A stretch of 64,000 bases of DNA from Cavenderia fasciculata. Lineage: Eukaryota; Evosea; Eumycetozoa; Acytosteliales; Cavenderiaceae. The position numbers and the translations under genes were made by a program. Shown one piece after another: positions 47,292 to 59,148 of the stretch. Each line of letters begins with the position of its first letter. The first letter of the stretch is position 1. The stretch covers positions 744,001 through 808,000 of the forward strand of contig NW_004457736.1 in assembly GCF_000203815.1 (NCBI RefSeq), read 5' to 3'. The notes below the pieces were generated by a model. That model ran no database searches. It was not told the origin of the DNA and saw nothing but the letters and a program-made list of their open reading frames with translations.

Positions 47292-50277
47292 ATGGTATTT
47301 GGATCAAAAAAGAAAAAAGAAGGAGAGGGAGGATCATCCCCCAACTTGGCACCAGTCTCCTCTCAAGCAATCAACCCAGTAGCACGTACCGGTATAAAGA
47401 TTGGTTCCGTTGCAAATAGTGCCAGTGCTGAACAATTGGATCAAATTGCTGTAAGTCATCAGAAATATCACAACACACCTTTCCCCCCCCCCCTTTTTTT
47501 CGAATATCTAATCATTTATTCAATCCTCTATCTATATATCTATATCTATAAAACTATACAGGCAAACAAACAAAAGATTCCCTCATTATTTAGATTATTA
47601 GCAGAACAAAAGTTATCAGAAAAGGAGATTTGGGAAGGTCAACCATCACTCTTTGCAATCTTGTATCAATTTAAAGAACAATTAAGTAAAAGTAGGTTAC
47701 AACAACACAGTCAAATATAATTATCACCACAATGCAAATTACAGCATTGTTATCACATTTTCAGAGAGCGAGAGCAGTAGCAATGGGGAGGACGATCACC
47801 TCCCCCATTCACCTTTCTCTTTTAAAATATCTTTTTTTTTTTTTTTTTCGTTTTCACAACGTCATTTTTTTTACTCTCTACTCTAATACTAATATCTAAT
47901 TTCTTATCTATTTTTTTTTCAGCTGAATCACCACCAAATATCGTAACATTCCATTTACCACAATTACCAGAATTTGGAGATGTAAAGAAGAAATCATACA
48001 AATTGAACAAAAAGTTCACCATCGCACAAACCATCTCACTCATATGCAAGAAACAACAAATCCCAGATCCAAAGAGATTTTGGGTTGGATCATTACAAGG
48101 TTTCATCATGAATGATAATGAACATCTCTATACCTATGGTCTTGGTAGTTTATTTGAATCTTGGGAATTAAGATTAATTCTAAAAGAAGATATCTTGTCA
48201 AAATCACCTTTGAAATGTAAGTTTTATAAAAAAACAAAAAAAACAATATATAAATATAAATATATTTGGATTGATTATTAATATTATAATATTTAATTTA
48301 GATGAACCAATTGAATCAATTGGAACAGAATTTATTGTTGTATTTGAATTACCACCACTTGAAGAATTCAATGGATTAAAGAAACATGTTGTCAAAGTTG
48401 ATGCCAATCATACTATTAAACAAGTATGTTGATACAATCAATTATGTATATATATATATATTAGTTATTAATCTTTTAATTTTCTTCTTTAGGGAATTCA
48501 AAATATTATGAAAAAATATAGAGTTGAAGGACATGATAGATTTTCAGTGATGACAATTGATGAAAATCCATTGGTAGAATTTGTATTGTTTAGTGGAGCC
48601 TGTTTTAAGCATTATGGACTTGGATACAAGTTTAAAAAGTGGGATCTCAAGATTGTATTTACCGATTTGATTGCACCCTATGTCCATCGTCACACTGTCA
48701 TTCCCATGCATGGATGGGCTCAAGTCAGTCCGGGCCAACTCGACCCATTCACAGCCCGCGCCATCATCAACGACCTCGAGGAGAAATGCTCCGAGTTCCA
48801 AGCACAAATCAGACGTCTGAACAAGGATGTTGGAGAGGGCAACGACTTGTCACAACAACAACAAGCAGAGATTGAGAGATTGCGTGAAGAGATTAGAAAG
48901 TTGCAACGCACACTTGAAGAGGAACGCGAAAACACACAAGAACAAAACACCATCTACGAGTCCAAGTTGTTGGCCAGTAACGCCGAGATTGAGACTCTCA
49001 ACTCGCAGTTGCGTGGTATCAAGGCACGTCTCGACGAGACGACTCAGCAACTCCAACAAGCCCGTATTTCCAACGACGATCTCTCGTCGACACTCCATTT
49101 GTGCCAGGCTGAAAAGGAAGACCTCCACCAACAACACAGCGAAGCACTCGCCGAGATTGCCACCCTCCAATCCAAGTTACTCCAGTTGCGTCAAGCCAGC
49201 GAGAGCACCGAGATCCAGTTGTCGTCGATGATCGCCACGCTGGAAAAGGAAAAGGTCGCCATCAAGGACGAGGCCCGTCTCATGATCGAGCGCATCACCA
49301 CCGAAAAGGTGTCGCAAGAAGAAGTCGTCACCCAACTCCAAGCCAGCCAAGCACTCTTGGTCACCCAACTCCAAGACGACATTTCATCAATGAACCGCGA
49401 ACGCGAGATGATGGCATTGTCTGTGCAAAAGGCCACCTTTGAGAAGCAAGATGCCGTCGCCCAAGCTGAAAAGGCTGTCCTCAAGATGGAGGAGCTTCAA
49501 AAGAGTGCTAAAAAGGTCGAGCGTCAATTTGGTGATTTGGAACGTGAACGTGACGTGCTCCGCCAACAGGTGCAAATCAAGTTGGACGAGATTGCCGACC
49601 TCCAAAAAGACCTCGAGTGGTCGCGTGAGACCATGGCCGACATGGAACGTCGTCTTGTCAACGCCACCGGCGAAGCCAAGATGTACAAAGACATCAAGGA
49701 CAAGGAAGCCGAACGTTTCAAAAAGTCGACACAAGAAGAAAAGGCTACCAAGCAAGACTTGGACCAAGAGAAGCAAAAGTCATTGGCATCAACCGCTCGT
49801 TACCAAAAGCAAATGTCCGATACAGAGAGTCAACGCAAGACTGCCGAAGCAGCCTACAACAACGCAGTCACACAATTCAAGAAACGTGAAGAACTCCTCA
49901 CCACCCAACTAGAAGATTACAAACGTCAATACGAAGAGTTGCGTCAACAAATCACCAGTGGACATGCTCCAACCTCTGCACCAGAACTTACTCCCTATGC
50001 CGGTCAAAAGAGTGGTAGCTTTATCTCTGCTCGTCCAAGAAAGCCTGCCAACGCTGCTGCAGCCGAAGATATACCCAATTCACCAGTATCCATCTCTTCA
50101 CCCGACACTAATAACAACGGCAGCAGTGGTGACTCTACTACTCTAGAATCAAAACCAGCAGATACTAGAGATGTTACTGTAGTTGCTGATGGTTTATATC
50201 AATCTCTTCAATCTCGATTTAGAAACATGTCAAGACAAGAAGTTGAAGAATTAGAAGAAAGTGATAATGATGAATAA
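47292..50277 (+). CDS. Tandem ubiquitin-fold (FERM-F0/F1-like) protein with a long coiled coil
   Basis: Exons 47292-47450, 47562-47691, 47923-48216, 48302-48423 and 48493-50277 give 829 residues. After a basic N-terminus (MVFGSKKKKEG) come two successive beta-grasp-like segments, about residues 100-195 (IVTFHLPQLPEFGD ... WELRLILKED) and 200-290 (FIVVFELPPLEEF ... WDLKIVFTD). These resemble the F0/F1 or RA-type domains of talin-like proteins. A continuous coiled coil with heptads rich in Glu, Gln, Arg and Leu runs from about 320 to 725. The tail is Pro/Ser/Asn-rich and ends acidic (EELEESDNDE). A cytoskeletal or Rap/Ras-effector scaffold is plausible; the exact family is not recognised. Confidence 0.88.
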
Positions 50278-51040
50278 TTATTGAAAAACAATATAAAATA
50301 TAATAATAATAATAAAACAATTTTTAAAAACCCCTCCCCTCCCTTATTAATATAATAATACTATAATCAAATAATACTATCGTATTTTACTCTATTCTAA
50401 ATATCATCTTTCAAAGTCTGACAAATTAATAATTATAATTATCCAAAGGGAAATCGGTCAGTTTTAAAAAAAGTGATAAAACAGATGACCGATTTCGGTC
50501 AACTGTTAAATCAATGATCACTATCCAACCATCATTCCATCTCATCAATAGTAATCTGACTCAAAAAATGTACAACTGCCCTTGATAATCTAGTTCATCC
50601 ATCTTCAACCATCATTATCTATTGTCTCGATCAATTACATATACATTTCCAAGTCAAGGGTTAGAGTTTCTCGTATCGCTAGTTTCCAAGTTAGGATGAC
50701 TATTATTTACCCTATTAATGTACCGATACTGGATAGAGAGTCAGATAGATAGAGCCAGGTTGCCGTAAATGATATCATTTGCTGGTTGAAAAATCTACAA
50801 AGAACTTGAGTGAAGTGATGTTGAGGTGACTTCATTTCAAATTCATTATTTCGTTTCATATATTCATATATTATTTGTTTCGCTGTCTATCAATACTATG
50901 ATATGATATGATGATATAATGATGGATCATCAAACTATGTATTAGTTAGTTTGTTTTCATAAACATCATCATCTTGTTATCTATTGTATCTCTACACTTT
51001 ATTTGTATCAACAACAACAACAAACTATAATTCATTCATT
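50278..51040. other. Intergenic spacer with a strong hairpin
   Basis: AT-rich 3' flank, then a perfect 10-bp inverted repeat at 50451-50460/50486-50495 (listed separately), then unremarkable DNA to the start of the decayed secreted-protein gene. No gene is supported. Confidence 0.5.
50451..50495. terminator. Stem-loop (10+6 bp stem)
   Basis: AAATCGGTCA at 50451-50460 pairs perfectly with TGACCGATTT at 50486-50495. Inside, GTTTTA pairs with TAAAAC, leaving a roughly 10-nt A-rich loop and a 3-nt bulge. It lies 174 bp after the stop of the coiled-coil gene. It could act in 3' end formation or be a small structured RNA; the terminator label is a placeholder. Confidence 0.4.
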
Positions 51041-53270
51041 ATGGTTCTATTTAGTTTTACTCTACGATCAGTAGCAGTATCGGTACTATTACTCTTATTT
51101 GTATCATCATCATCATTACAACAAATCAATGCAACTTATCTCATCGCTGTTTCATATGACAATCCAAATTGCACGGGAGCTCCAACAAGCGCTTTCTCAA
51201 TGGTCATTGGGCAATGTTATATTGGTGGCGTCGCCAATATGGGTGGTAGTTCTCCCAGATCGTATATGTATAATTACAATCAAACAACTGGCAGGGCATC
51301 CATCCAATCGTTTAAAAATGAGGATTGTGCCCCAAGACAAGTCACTACTACAAAGAATAACCTTATTGGTAGATGTGCGTTTATAAACACTGATAATGAT
51401 TTGGGACAACGCTATCTATCATTCCAAGTATCAGAACTCCCTTTACTACCAGTAGAAGGGTACTTTTTCTATGAAAAACATATCAACTCTTCGTATGTAT
51501 CCCTACTACTACTACTACTACTACTACTCTACTACTACTATCTCTATCTATCTATCTATCTGTCTGTCGATTTATTTATTTCTATTTATTTATTTATTTC
51601 TATTTATTTATTTATTTCTATTTATATATTATAGTAATTGTTCAGATACTAGAAATGCTGGTAGAACATTGATTACAAGATCTGAAGCTTTCGATCGTTA
51701 CATTTCTTTTATCAAGGCCGACAGGTGGAGGATTGTCTTCAAGTTATGACGTTTTTAAGGAATGTTATGGATATCCTTCCATTTATTCCCCCACATTGAC
51801 TCCAGTTTCGTGGTGTAGATTTTCCAGCTGGCCCTGTACCCGATAATATTGCATACTAGTCGGTTGTCCCTCGACTCTCATTATACTTGATCATTTGGCA
51901 TCATGTTGTAAATCCTTTTGACAGAATCTTCAAGATCATGGACATTTCTACTAGTTGGTCTGGCTATTTGACCTATTCGGCAGGTTATTCAATGAGTTAC
52001 CAAACCGATGGAATTGGTGCACAAATTCCTCTAACTTCAAACTGTTCGACCTCCATCATTGGTTGCGTCCTCACTTTTCCCAACAACATCGGGCATCATG
52101 TCAGACTTTATATATCACCTAATTTCTATGCTCCACCTGGTTTCAACATTCCGGTATTTATTCGTGGAATTACATTTCCTATTTGTAACTATCAATCAAT
52201 TAATCAAACAACTAAACCAACCAAACCATACATATCCATTCTTATTATTGATCATTCTTTTATCTTTTTAATAATTATATAGTACCAAGAGTAACATCTT
52301 TCAATGTTACTAGTTTATTGCATGACTCTATTGAAATTGTATATGGAGTTCGTGGTGATTATTTATCTGAAGTAAAGTATGTTGTAAAGGTGAATGGAGT
52401 TGAAAACTAGTCAAATGCTGAGGTTGGTCCATATTGTACTATTGGTGGTCTGGTAGCTGGATCGACAATTACCATTTCAGTGTATGCTGTTACCAGAAAT
52501 TACTCACCTGCAGAGGTTACTCAAAATGTAACTCTTTACCGTAGTGAGAGCAAAATGGGGTTTTAATCATTTAGGGGTTGAAATGAATCTAAAACTACTT
52601 GATTTTTTGACAATCGATCATATTTCTACATTCTATGATATAATATGTCAATTGTGGAAAAAAAAAAAAAAAACATCATCTCTTTCCTCATGTGGCAAAT
52701 TTTGCTCGAAAAAAAATATAAAGAATAAAATCAAATACAAGTAGGTGAAAACTCCTAACAAGGGTATTTTGCTCGAAAAAAAATAAAAATAATCGAAAAT
52801 AATTAAGTTTTTCGAAGCGTCGCTCAAAGTCCTAAATGATTACCACTCTTTCTACGCAACCAGTCACCAAAATTGAATTTCCAAGATTGGTTGCCAGAAC
52901 AACATCTCTATCGTTGACATACAATATTGTTGGAGGTGACTCAAGATTCAGACTCTTTGTCGATGCCATGATCAACGGTCAATTAAATTACAACTGGACA
53001 GGGACCAACAACAGCTGGTATTATTATGATTATTATCCAACAACCCGCTCTTATTATATTACTGGTTTACAACCAAATTACAATCAATCGTTGGTCATTT
53101 CAACTTCAAACAATGGATATCAGTTCTCACAAACAACTTTTGTTCAAACACTTGCCAGTATCTTTAACCAAACCTTAAAGGTTGTTTCTTTTACAAACCA
53201 TCTCAGATCGAGAAGAGTAGGACTCAAAAGATACAAAGTTATATTTTTTGTAAACTTTTTAAAAAGGTGA
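51041..53270 (+). pseudogene. Decayed gene for a secreted/cell-surface protein
   Basis: Exon 1 (51041-51492) is intact: signal peptide (LRSVAVSVLLLLFVSSSSL), then a Cys-containing domain (NPNCTGAP, IGQCYIGG). Exon 2 starts at 51635 with NCSDTRNAGR, but the frame shifts near 51720, after which GGLSSSYDVFKECYGYPS continues in another frame to a stop. Later pieces (51890-52180; 52284-52540 with an in-frame TAG after KVNGVEN; 52850-53200) encode beta-rich, N-glycosylation-rich sequence like tandem Ig/Fn3-type domains (VPRVTSFNVTSLL; VTKIEFPRLVARTTSLSLTY). With several frame breaks over 2.2 kb it is a pseudogene of a dictyostelid secreted family. The piece at 52550-52835 is foreign-looking AT-rich DNA. 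Confidence 0.7.
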
Positions 53271-53476
53271 CCAGCAAAAATGGCAAGTCTTGGTGGGGCT
53301 ATTAATTCTAGTTGTTCATCAATTCTACGGGAAACGCTTCTTTGTTGAATCGAGGGGGCTGAACGGTTCTGTGAGTTACGATCCATTGTTCTTTTGTCAG
53401 ATCGCAAAAGGTTGGAATGCTATGAAAAAAAATTCGTTTTTTTTAAAGTAATTCTTTTCCAGTTCTATCCTATGGG

Positions 53477-53506
53477 GAAGAGTAGTACTCAGAAGTTACA
53501 AAGTTT
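53477..53506. repeat. Second copy of a 30-bp direct repeat (first copy 53212-53240)
   Basis: GAAGAGTAGNACTCARAAG followed by NTACAAAGTT occurs twice, 265 bp apart, with about four mismatches. The first copy closes the pseudogene's last open stretch and the second lies 87 bp before the tRNA gene. The two may mark the edges of a small insertion. Confidence 0.5.
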
Positions 53507-53592
53507 AAATCTTTGGCCTCTACATCACCGCTGAAGTCGAAAATTCGGGTATAAATAGGGGAAATGATGATTTTTTTTCATCAAAAAAGTAT

Positions 53593-53665
53593 GGCCCCAT
53601 AGCATAGTGGTTATTGTACTTCCCTAGTAAGGAAGGGGTCTCGAGTTCGAACCTCGATGGGGCCT
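53593..53665 (+). tRNA. tRNA-Thr (anticodon AGT)
   Basis: A 73-nt cloverleaf. Acceptor GGCCCCA pairs with TGGGGCC. The D arm is GCAT...TTGT with loop AGTGGTTA. The anticodon stem CTTCC/GGAAG encloses the loop CTAGTAA, anticodon AGT (reads ACT, Thr). The variable loop is GGGTC. The T stem TCGAG/CTCGA encloses TTCGAAC. The B box GTTCGAACC fits the consensus. The discriminator base is T, with no CCA encoded and no intron. A T5 run at 53670-53674 is the expected RNA polymerase III terminator. Dictyostelid tRNA genes are frequent targets of retrotransposons; no recognisable element is seen here. Confidence 0.95.
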
Positions 53666-53991
53666 CAACTTTTTATTGTTTTCCACCACGAGTATTTTTT
53701 TTTCGCCTAGTATCTATGTGTACTACACATGTGGCTACATTTATCCATTCGCCATTCAAATCCATTAAAACCTCATCTATAAAATACCTAAATCTTCCAA
53801 GCCATGAAAAAAATATTCCTAAAAATTTTTCTGACCAGTCTCCAATTAAAAAAATTTAATTTAAAAGTAGGTCAAAAGTCTACAAACTTAAATATCTTTT
53901 CAATAGTTTTATTGGAGTAGTGGTTTTGGTTAGACACCTCTAAATCAAAATTCTTTACAAATTAAAATCTATTTATTATTAATTTTTTTTT
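53666..53991. other. Spacer after the tRNA gene
   Basis: A Pol III T-run at 53670-53674, then AT-rich DNA up to the 3' end of the Elongator gene. No gene seen. Confidence 0.45.
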
Positions 53992-56900
53992 TTAATAAAT
54001 ACCAAGAGCCCAATTAATATTATCTCTAGTGATTGTGATTTTGTGAATCGTTGATTTTTCCAAAGTATGTTGTTGTTGATTTGATTGTTGTTGATGTTGA
54101 TGATGTAATTCATTGAGAAGTGGATTTGAAAGTCTTTGTTGATGTTGGTATTCGATATCTTGGATTCTTTGTTCTTCTTTGACATTGTCTGGATGAATGG
54201 CAGTGGCCGATTGAGAAAGGAGGTTGAGAGATTCGTCAATGACAATGATTAAATCACCAAACAATTTCTCTATATGTTGAGCTTCAGAGGTCATATTGAA
54301 AAGTACTAAACCTCTAAGGAGTTGGTTGATAAGTTCTTGCTTGCTTGCTGTGGGGATGGTCTTTTTCATAGCGTCAACCAAGAACTCTTCTTCATAGATA
54401 CTACCCTCTTTGCCCTTGACACGAATCTTGTTGATCTTTTTACGACCTTCCTTTTTAGGCTTGTTTCTGACTCTGGTGGCCTGTGAAAAGGTGCCGGTTG
54501 CCGAAGAGTAGGTGGAACGGTAGGAAGAGGTGGTGACAGCAGTGTTGGCCGACATGCCCGACATACCAGACATACCAGAATGCTCACTAAACATGCCAGA
54601 CATACCCGACATCATAGAGGTGGTGTCGTCACCCATACCACTACCTCCACCGCCTGGTAAACGGAGTGGAACGTGGTTGAGCTTGGTGGTACGGACAATA
54701 CCCAAACGTACAAACTGCTTCTTGTAAGTGTCAAGTGATTCTTGGAGTTCCTCTTCGGTGGTCTCTGCAGCGGTTTGTAGTTGTATGAGAATGCTAGAGT
54801 CTAGCAATGCGACATGGTTGGATTCAACAGCCAATGCATAGGCATCTGTCCAAAAACCACCCTCACAAAGAGTATTGATTGCATTTTCATAGTCGTGATT
54901 GCAATGCGCCGATGCATAGATGGCAGATGCTTCTTGATAGAATGAAGCACGTCTCTTGAAATCGGCCATTTCATTGGACATTTGAGCGAGGTCTAGAGCA
55001 GAGAGTCCGAGTCGTTTGGCGACCAAAACAGCCATGTTAAAGACACCACCTTCCTTGAATGCTTGCAATGCCTTTTTATCTTGTCCGGCGGCATTGTATA
55101 CATAGGCAGCTTCGACATTCTTGTTGGTGCTGACCAAATAATCTCCAAATGCGTCTTGGATGCGTTTGAGTTGGTCGGGCTTGCCTGCAAAGAGACGTAC
55201 ACCCTCTTGGTAGAGTTGGTGGTTGCCAATCAACTCTAGACACTGATCAAAGTGTTCTGGACCAGTGGCAGCAAGATGTTGGAGTGCAAGTGACCAACGC
55301 TCGAGGTGACAGTCGATTGCGTATTTCTGGTAGTTTGGTTCCATCGATTGGAGTTGAGTGAGGAATGCCATATACTCTTTTGGATCCTTTTGTGATTTTT
55401 GTGCAACCATAATGACCAATTCAAAGTCGTATGTGCCCAAAGCAACGTCGTACAACTTGTTGACATCGACCAAAAAGACGATATAGTCGAGTGATTCCTC
55501 GGCAAGACGGTTGACGATGGTTTCACCATGTTCTGTAATCTCTTCTCCACGCAATGATTGTACCTTTCTCAATACTTGATCATATTCTGGTGGTGATTTC
55601 TTGACATAGGTTGTAAGGATTGGTAAATTAAATTTGATTGAATCCTTTTTAATGAGTTCTTCTCTCAAACGGTCACAGATAATATTGACCTTTGATTCCT
55701 TGTTGGCTGTAGTGGTACCAGTGACTGTCTTTTGTGGTGCAGATGATGGTTTTTCCAAATCAACAAAGAGTGTCTTGGTGGTGTCGTCTTCACGCAAAGT
55801 GGTGATAAAAAGATTGAGGAAATCGATTTGTGGAACTTGATCAATAAAGATATCAATGTGTTTGAGGAAATCTTGAGGGTTGTGATCATAGATAAAGTTC
55901 ATATCGATACGGTTACGACGCATTGTAGCAAATGCCTTGCCGTATTGGTGGGCATCTAGCATTTCACGAATAGTTGAGAGTGTGAGTGAACGTGGTGCAA
56001 TGGCTTCTAAATTACCACGAGGCATTTGGAGAATGACACGAGTGTCGTGGGGGACGGCGCAGACGACACGCGCTCCACGCTCAACCTCACGAACAGAGTC
56101 GTCATAGGCAGTCGATGTCTTGCCGGTGAGTGGATGGGTGGCAGTAATGACTGGAGTGGTGGCACTGGCAGCCAACGACAGAGGGACGGATCGCAAGAGA
56201 TGAGAGATGGTGGTAAAGAGGATAAACTTGTTGTGAAGAGTAAAGTTGTTGCAGTCGGGTGCTACAAGCGTGTTGTTGATGTAGAGACGGTTACGATCGT
56301 TCAAACCAATGATACTCTCCTCGCCACCAACAATTGCCGATGATATCCAGACACATGGAGTTGAAAATTTAAAGGCAGCGTGGTCGATTGTGAATGGGTT
56401 GATGGCTGCGACAGCACCCATGTTGATGAGGTGGTAGTCGTAGACACTGCCATCGACCGTTTCAAAGATGACCTTGTCTTTGGTACCGAGTGGATGCAAC
56501 TGATGCTCCTCCTCGTCAGCTGGTAGAGTAGCTTGTGCACCGTCATAATGGTATGATACTAGACGTAAAATATGAGAGTTTGTTGTAGTACGATGAATGC
56601 GGTCGAGTACCAAAACTTGCTCGTTGATTGAAAAGTTAATCTCTACAATTTGATCGCTACCAAGTTTACTATGACTGTCGACTGCTACGAGTGTGTTGGT
56701 TTCAGGTACCCATGTGAGATGTCTTAGATGACAGAGTTGGAGTGTCGATGCGGGGACTTTGATTGATGCGACCAACTTTGGTGCGACGGAATAGTTGGGG
56801 AGGGGTTGCGAGACGCCGGCAGCGGGGATAGGGGGGAGGGTAGCCGGTGTGTAGATGGCCATGGTATTGTCGGTGGTCAAGACAGCGATACTGAAATCAT

Positions 56901-58246
56901 GACTAAATGCAAAGGCGCTGCAAGCAGCTGGCAAACCAATCTGGTAGGCGCTGAGGGGTGGTGGTACGACCAAACGTCTAAAGGGGGTAACTTTGAGTGT
57001 ATTGCCATCGACCATCACAACCAACGATGGGTTGGCAGCTGACGAACCCTTGGATACGTCATAGTCCCAGCAAAAGGTGTATTGTTGATAGACACCGTTT
57101 CGCGAGACAGTTCGCAACGTCTGTGTCGTGCCATTGTCCCATGCCATGGCGACAAATCGGTCGTCGGCGCTATGACACTGTAACTCTTGCTTGAGGAACC
57201 AGTGATAGTTGGAACGGTGCCAGAGCTGGACAACTGAACACGCACCGCCGTCGACCAACATTTGCAGCGCCAACACCTCCGAGTCGCTCGACCACTGTAT
57301 ATCCTCTATCAAGGCATCCTTGTCACGCACGACAAACTCTCCGTGCTTGAGTCCGTTACGCTCAAAGAATGCGAGTTCGAGACGATGCTCCAAACGCAAT
57401 GGCACCGCAATCAACGATCCCGATGGACGCCAACTCAACGGACACTCCAACCCAACAATCGTGGGTTCACTAAGCGAGCTAATTGTCAACGAACGTTCCC
57501 ATACCTTTAGCATTACACGTCCGCTCTTTTCATCGTATGCACTACATACAAAGTATTGTCCATCACCTCTCCAACTAATCTTTGGTGTAAAACTGATCGA
57601 CTGTGTCTTTTCATTGTTGTTGTTTGGTTTATCCAATGTTGATTGTGCAAATTGAGCTTTACTGTATTGTGCTTGTGGTAGATTAGAGTTGGTGATGATA
57701 TTGGCAGTTAATTTGTTGCCTGGCAATAACGAGTCGATTGCCACCTCGTTCAAAATATCCCAATCCTTTGTCATTTGCACAAGTGTATTTGATTCAGTTG
57801 CCAAGATGAGTAGTTCATAGTCGGGACTCCACGACATTGCCACAATACCCGACCCAATGATACCAACACATTCCAATTGACTCGTCACTACATTGTACAT
57901 TAATATATCTCCCTTTGAACTAGCTACACATACAGACTCGCAATCTGGAATGAATTGCATTGATACAATCTCTGCTCCTTCACTCAATATATCTTGTCCA
58001 TTTAATTCTATTTGTATTTGTACCTAAAATAAAAAGTACAAGGTATAAGTGTTTGTTGTTATTGTCATATGACTGTTTATTATTTATTATATGTATTACC
58101 TTTTTAGAAGTTGGATTATAGGCAACGAAAAGGTTTGATTTAGTGATCAAGTAAATGATAGAGTTGACATTATCTACTGTAAAATGAGTGATTTCAGAGA
58201 TTGGTAATTGGTCTCCCAACTCTACTAATCTAGTTATATTCCTCAT
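53992..58246 (-). CDS. elp1: Elongator complex subunit 1 (ELP1/IKAP)
   Basis: Scaffold of the Elongator complex, which modifies wobble uridines of tRNAs in the cytoplasm. Exons 58246-58100 and 58023-53992 (GTAATA donor, TTTTAG acceptor, phase 0) give 1,392 residues (human 1,332). The start, MRNITRLVELGDQLP, is in keeping with ELP1. The first 700 or so residues form two WD40-like propellers (IVAMSWSPDYELLILATE, PKISWRGDGQYFVCSA, VPETNTLVAVDSHS). The middle and C-terminal half is TPR-like (EAAYVYNAAGQDKKALQAF, GFWTDAYALA). Near the C-terminus a Gly/Met/Ser-rich insert (SGMSGMSGM) precedes the conserved basic patch NKPKKEGRKKINKIRVKGK, family knowledge for tRNA binding, followed by GSIYEEEFLVDAM. 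The last about 45 residues include a Gln/His run. It appears intact. Confidence 0.97.
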
Positions 58247-58584
58247 CTTCTTCTTCTTCTTCTTCTACTCTTCTATATTTATCTATATATATATATAATT
58301 AGGGATTGTAATGTCTCTAGAGGTACGAGAGAGAGAAAAGAAGAGAAAATTAAAAGAAAACACACACAAAAGGTTGTATTATCTATTATATCTGTCGTCT
58401 TGCGCTTCAATCAAATAAGAAGTAAGTACTTTGAGCAATGAACCGAAAAACACGAACTTTGAGAAAAAATTAAAAATAAATTATTATTTTTTAATCTTGA
58501 TCTTAATATTAAGTACTTCAAATACAAATACATAGATATATATATATATATAGTAGATATATAGATATCTATCATCATATCAAT
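58247..58584. other. Divergent promoter between ELP1 and the 138-residue gene
   Basis: AT-rich spacer. TTC repeats (58248-58264) lie in the ELP1 5' UTR and TATATA runs at 58283-58298 and 58536-58562 flank both starts. Nothing else seen. Confidence 0.5.
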
Positions 58585-59001
58585 ATGACGAAACTATTCT
58601 ATAAAGAAAGAATAACAAATATAGTTGAGAATAGTTTAAGAGTGACTAGTTGGGACGGTAAGAATATAAAGGCTACATTTGATGTAGTGATTAAAACAAA
58701 CTATGGAATGGGTGATGAATGTACTCTATTTGTACACTTGGCAGACGAGAATAAGAAAAGTGGGTTTGGGAGATCTCGTAGTGACCCAATCTATCAAACA
58801 TTGGTAAACTTTGATACCGTACAAGAAAAGATTATAACTGTATCAATTACAACTCCTTTATACTCGTTGTCGTCTAACGAAGTATCGTCGACAGATAACA
58901 ATAAATGGGCCACACTCCAAGTTGAAATTGGAATGGTTGGACCAAAAAAGAAACTATCTATTGGTATGGTTTCAGGTGAACCTGTAATGAAACTAGAATA
59001 G
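58585..59001 (+). CDS. 138-residue beta-rich protein of unknown function
   Basis: Single exon with a clear ATG (TCAATATGACG). Residues 1-60 and 85-138 alternate polar and hydrophobic residues as in beta strands (NSLRVTSWDGKNIKATFDVV, ECTLFVHLAD, KIITVSITTPLY, WATLQVEIGM, KLSIGMVSGEPVMKL), broken by a polar loop with GFGRSRSD. There is no signal peptide or membrane segment. Composition and codon use are normal for the window. No family recognised; a small beta-sandwich or beta-barrel fold is the best reading. Confidence 0.8.
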   Translation: MTKLFYKERITNIVENSLRVTSWDGKNIKATFDVVIKTNYGMGDECTLFVHLADENKKSGFGRSRSDPIYQTLVNFDTVQEKIITVSITTPLYSLSSNEVSSTDNNKWATLQVEIGMVGPKKKLSIGMVSGEPVMKLE

Positions 59002-59148
59002 AATAGAATAGCTAATGTATTATTACAAATACAATAAAATAAGAATGTACCATATGTAAAAAGAAAAGAAATATGTTGGGTTGGGGTTGCAATCAAAATC
59101 AAGATAATATTGATTGTTTATTATTATTATTATTATTGTTGGTTCATT

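Noticed and set aside
52550-53590. Retrotransposon (TRE-type) insertion upstream of tRNA-Thr
   Set aside because: The position is suggestive, but no reverse-transcriptase coding sequence, target duplication or element-specific end could be recognised.
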